Assembly (NCBI GenBank): GCA_947074135.1
Contig: CAMTOL010000007.1
Span: forward strand, 1 to 23,511
Direction of reading: 5' to 3'
Source of the DNA: an uncultured Rikenellaceae bacterium
GTDB lineage: Bacteria > Bacteroidota > Bacteroidia > Bacteroidales > Rikenellaceae
Length of the DNA: 23,511 bases
The notes under the pieces are model-generated. The model worked only from the letters and a program-made list of their open reading frames with translations, did not search any database and was not told the origin of the DNA. Within the stretch, counting starts at the first letter, position 1; each line of letters opens with the position of its first letter. Shown one piece after another: positions 23,388 through 23,511 of the stretch. The position numbers and the translations under genes were made by a program.

Positions 23388-23511
23388 AGTGTTTGAAATT
23401 AAAATTTAATAAATATTATATAAAACTAATCAAATTTTCGAACAATTATTTTAAAAATAATTTAAAAATACAAAAAATAAAAAAACTCATTGTTAAATTT
23501 TAATTATAAAT

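Overview
The window is AT-rich DNA from a member of the Bacteroidota, most likely order Bacteroidales (a gut or animal-associated organism would fit). The evidence is: TamL, the lipoprotein form of TamA; DUF4493 and PCMD-domain lipoproteins, which are largely confined to this phylum; the short flavobacterial-type arginine decarboxylase; an S-less CxxH/CxxC DnaG beside rplU-rpmA; and promoters that fit the Bacteroidota consensus TTTG-N19/20-TAnnTTTG (upstream of cdd, the decarboxylase and rplU). I see no tRNA, rRNA, CRISPR array, insertion sequence or phage gene.

Left part (1-6692): mostly leftward housekeeping genes. They are an arginine-decarboxylase-type PLP enzyme with its own promoter and terminator, a PHP-family histidinol phosphatase, and a rightward cytidine deaminase that converges on an Ldh2-family malate/lactate dehydrogenase through a bidirectional terminator. 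Behind these is tamL, the outer-membrane assembly lipoprotein. Middle part (6848-11460): a rightward U32 peptidase-family gene (RlhA/YegQ type) converges, with only 6 bases between stop codons, on leftward dnaG. Upstream of dnaG is the leftward ribosomal pair rplU-rpmA with a clear promoter and terminator.

Right-centre (12047-19481): the accessory region. After a 586-base, G-poor gene-free stretch come five consecutive rightward genes ending at a 15-bp terminator: two DUF4493 lipoproteins, a third DUF4493 lipoprotein that also carries FN3-like and PCMD domains, an outer-membrane beta-barrel protein with a long disordered N-terminal extension, and a second FN3-PCMD lipoprotein. All carry export signals, so the cluster probably builds a surface structure or adhesin/glycan-binding complex. 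Its function is not established. The third gene is split by one in-frame TGA that falls exactly where both paralogues have a conserved glycine. The frame is otherwise open for about 580 more codons.

Right end (19599-23387): leftward genes for a secreted GH3 beta-glycosidase and a phosphoglucosamine-mutase-type phosphohexomutase (GlmM). They are separated by a hairpin and a pair of GGTAGCTA repeats 20 bases apart. Of the 16 genes, 10 end in TAA, 6 in TAG and none in TGA.
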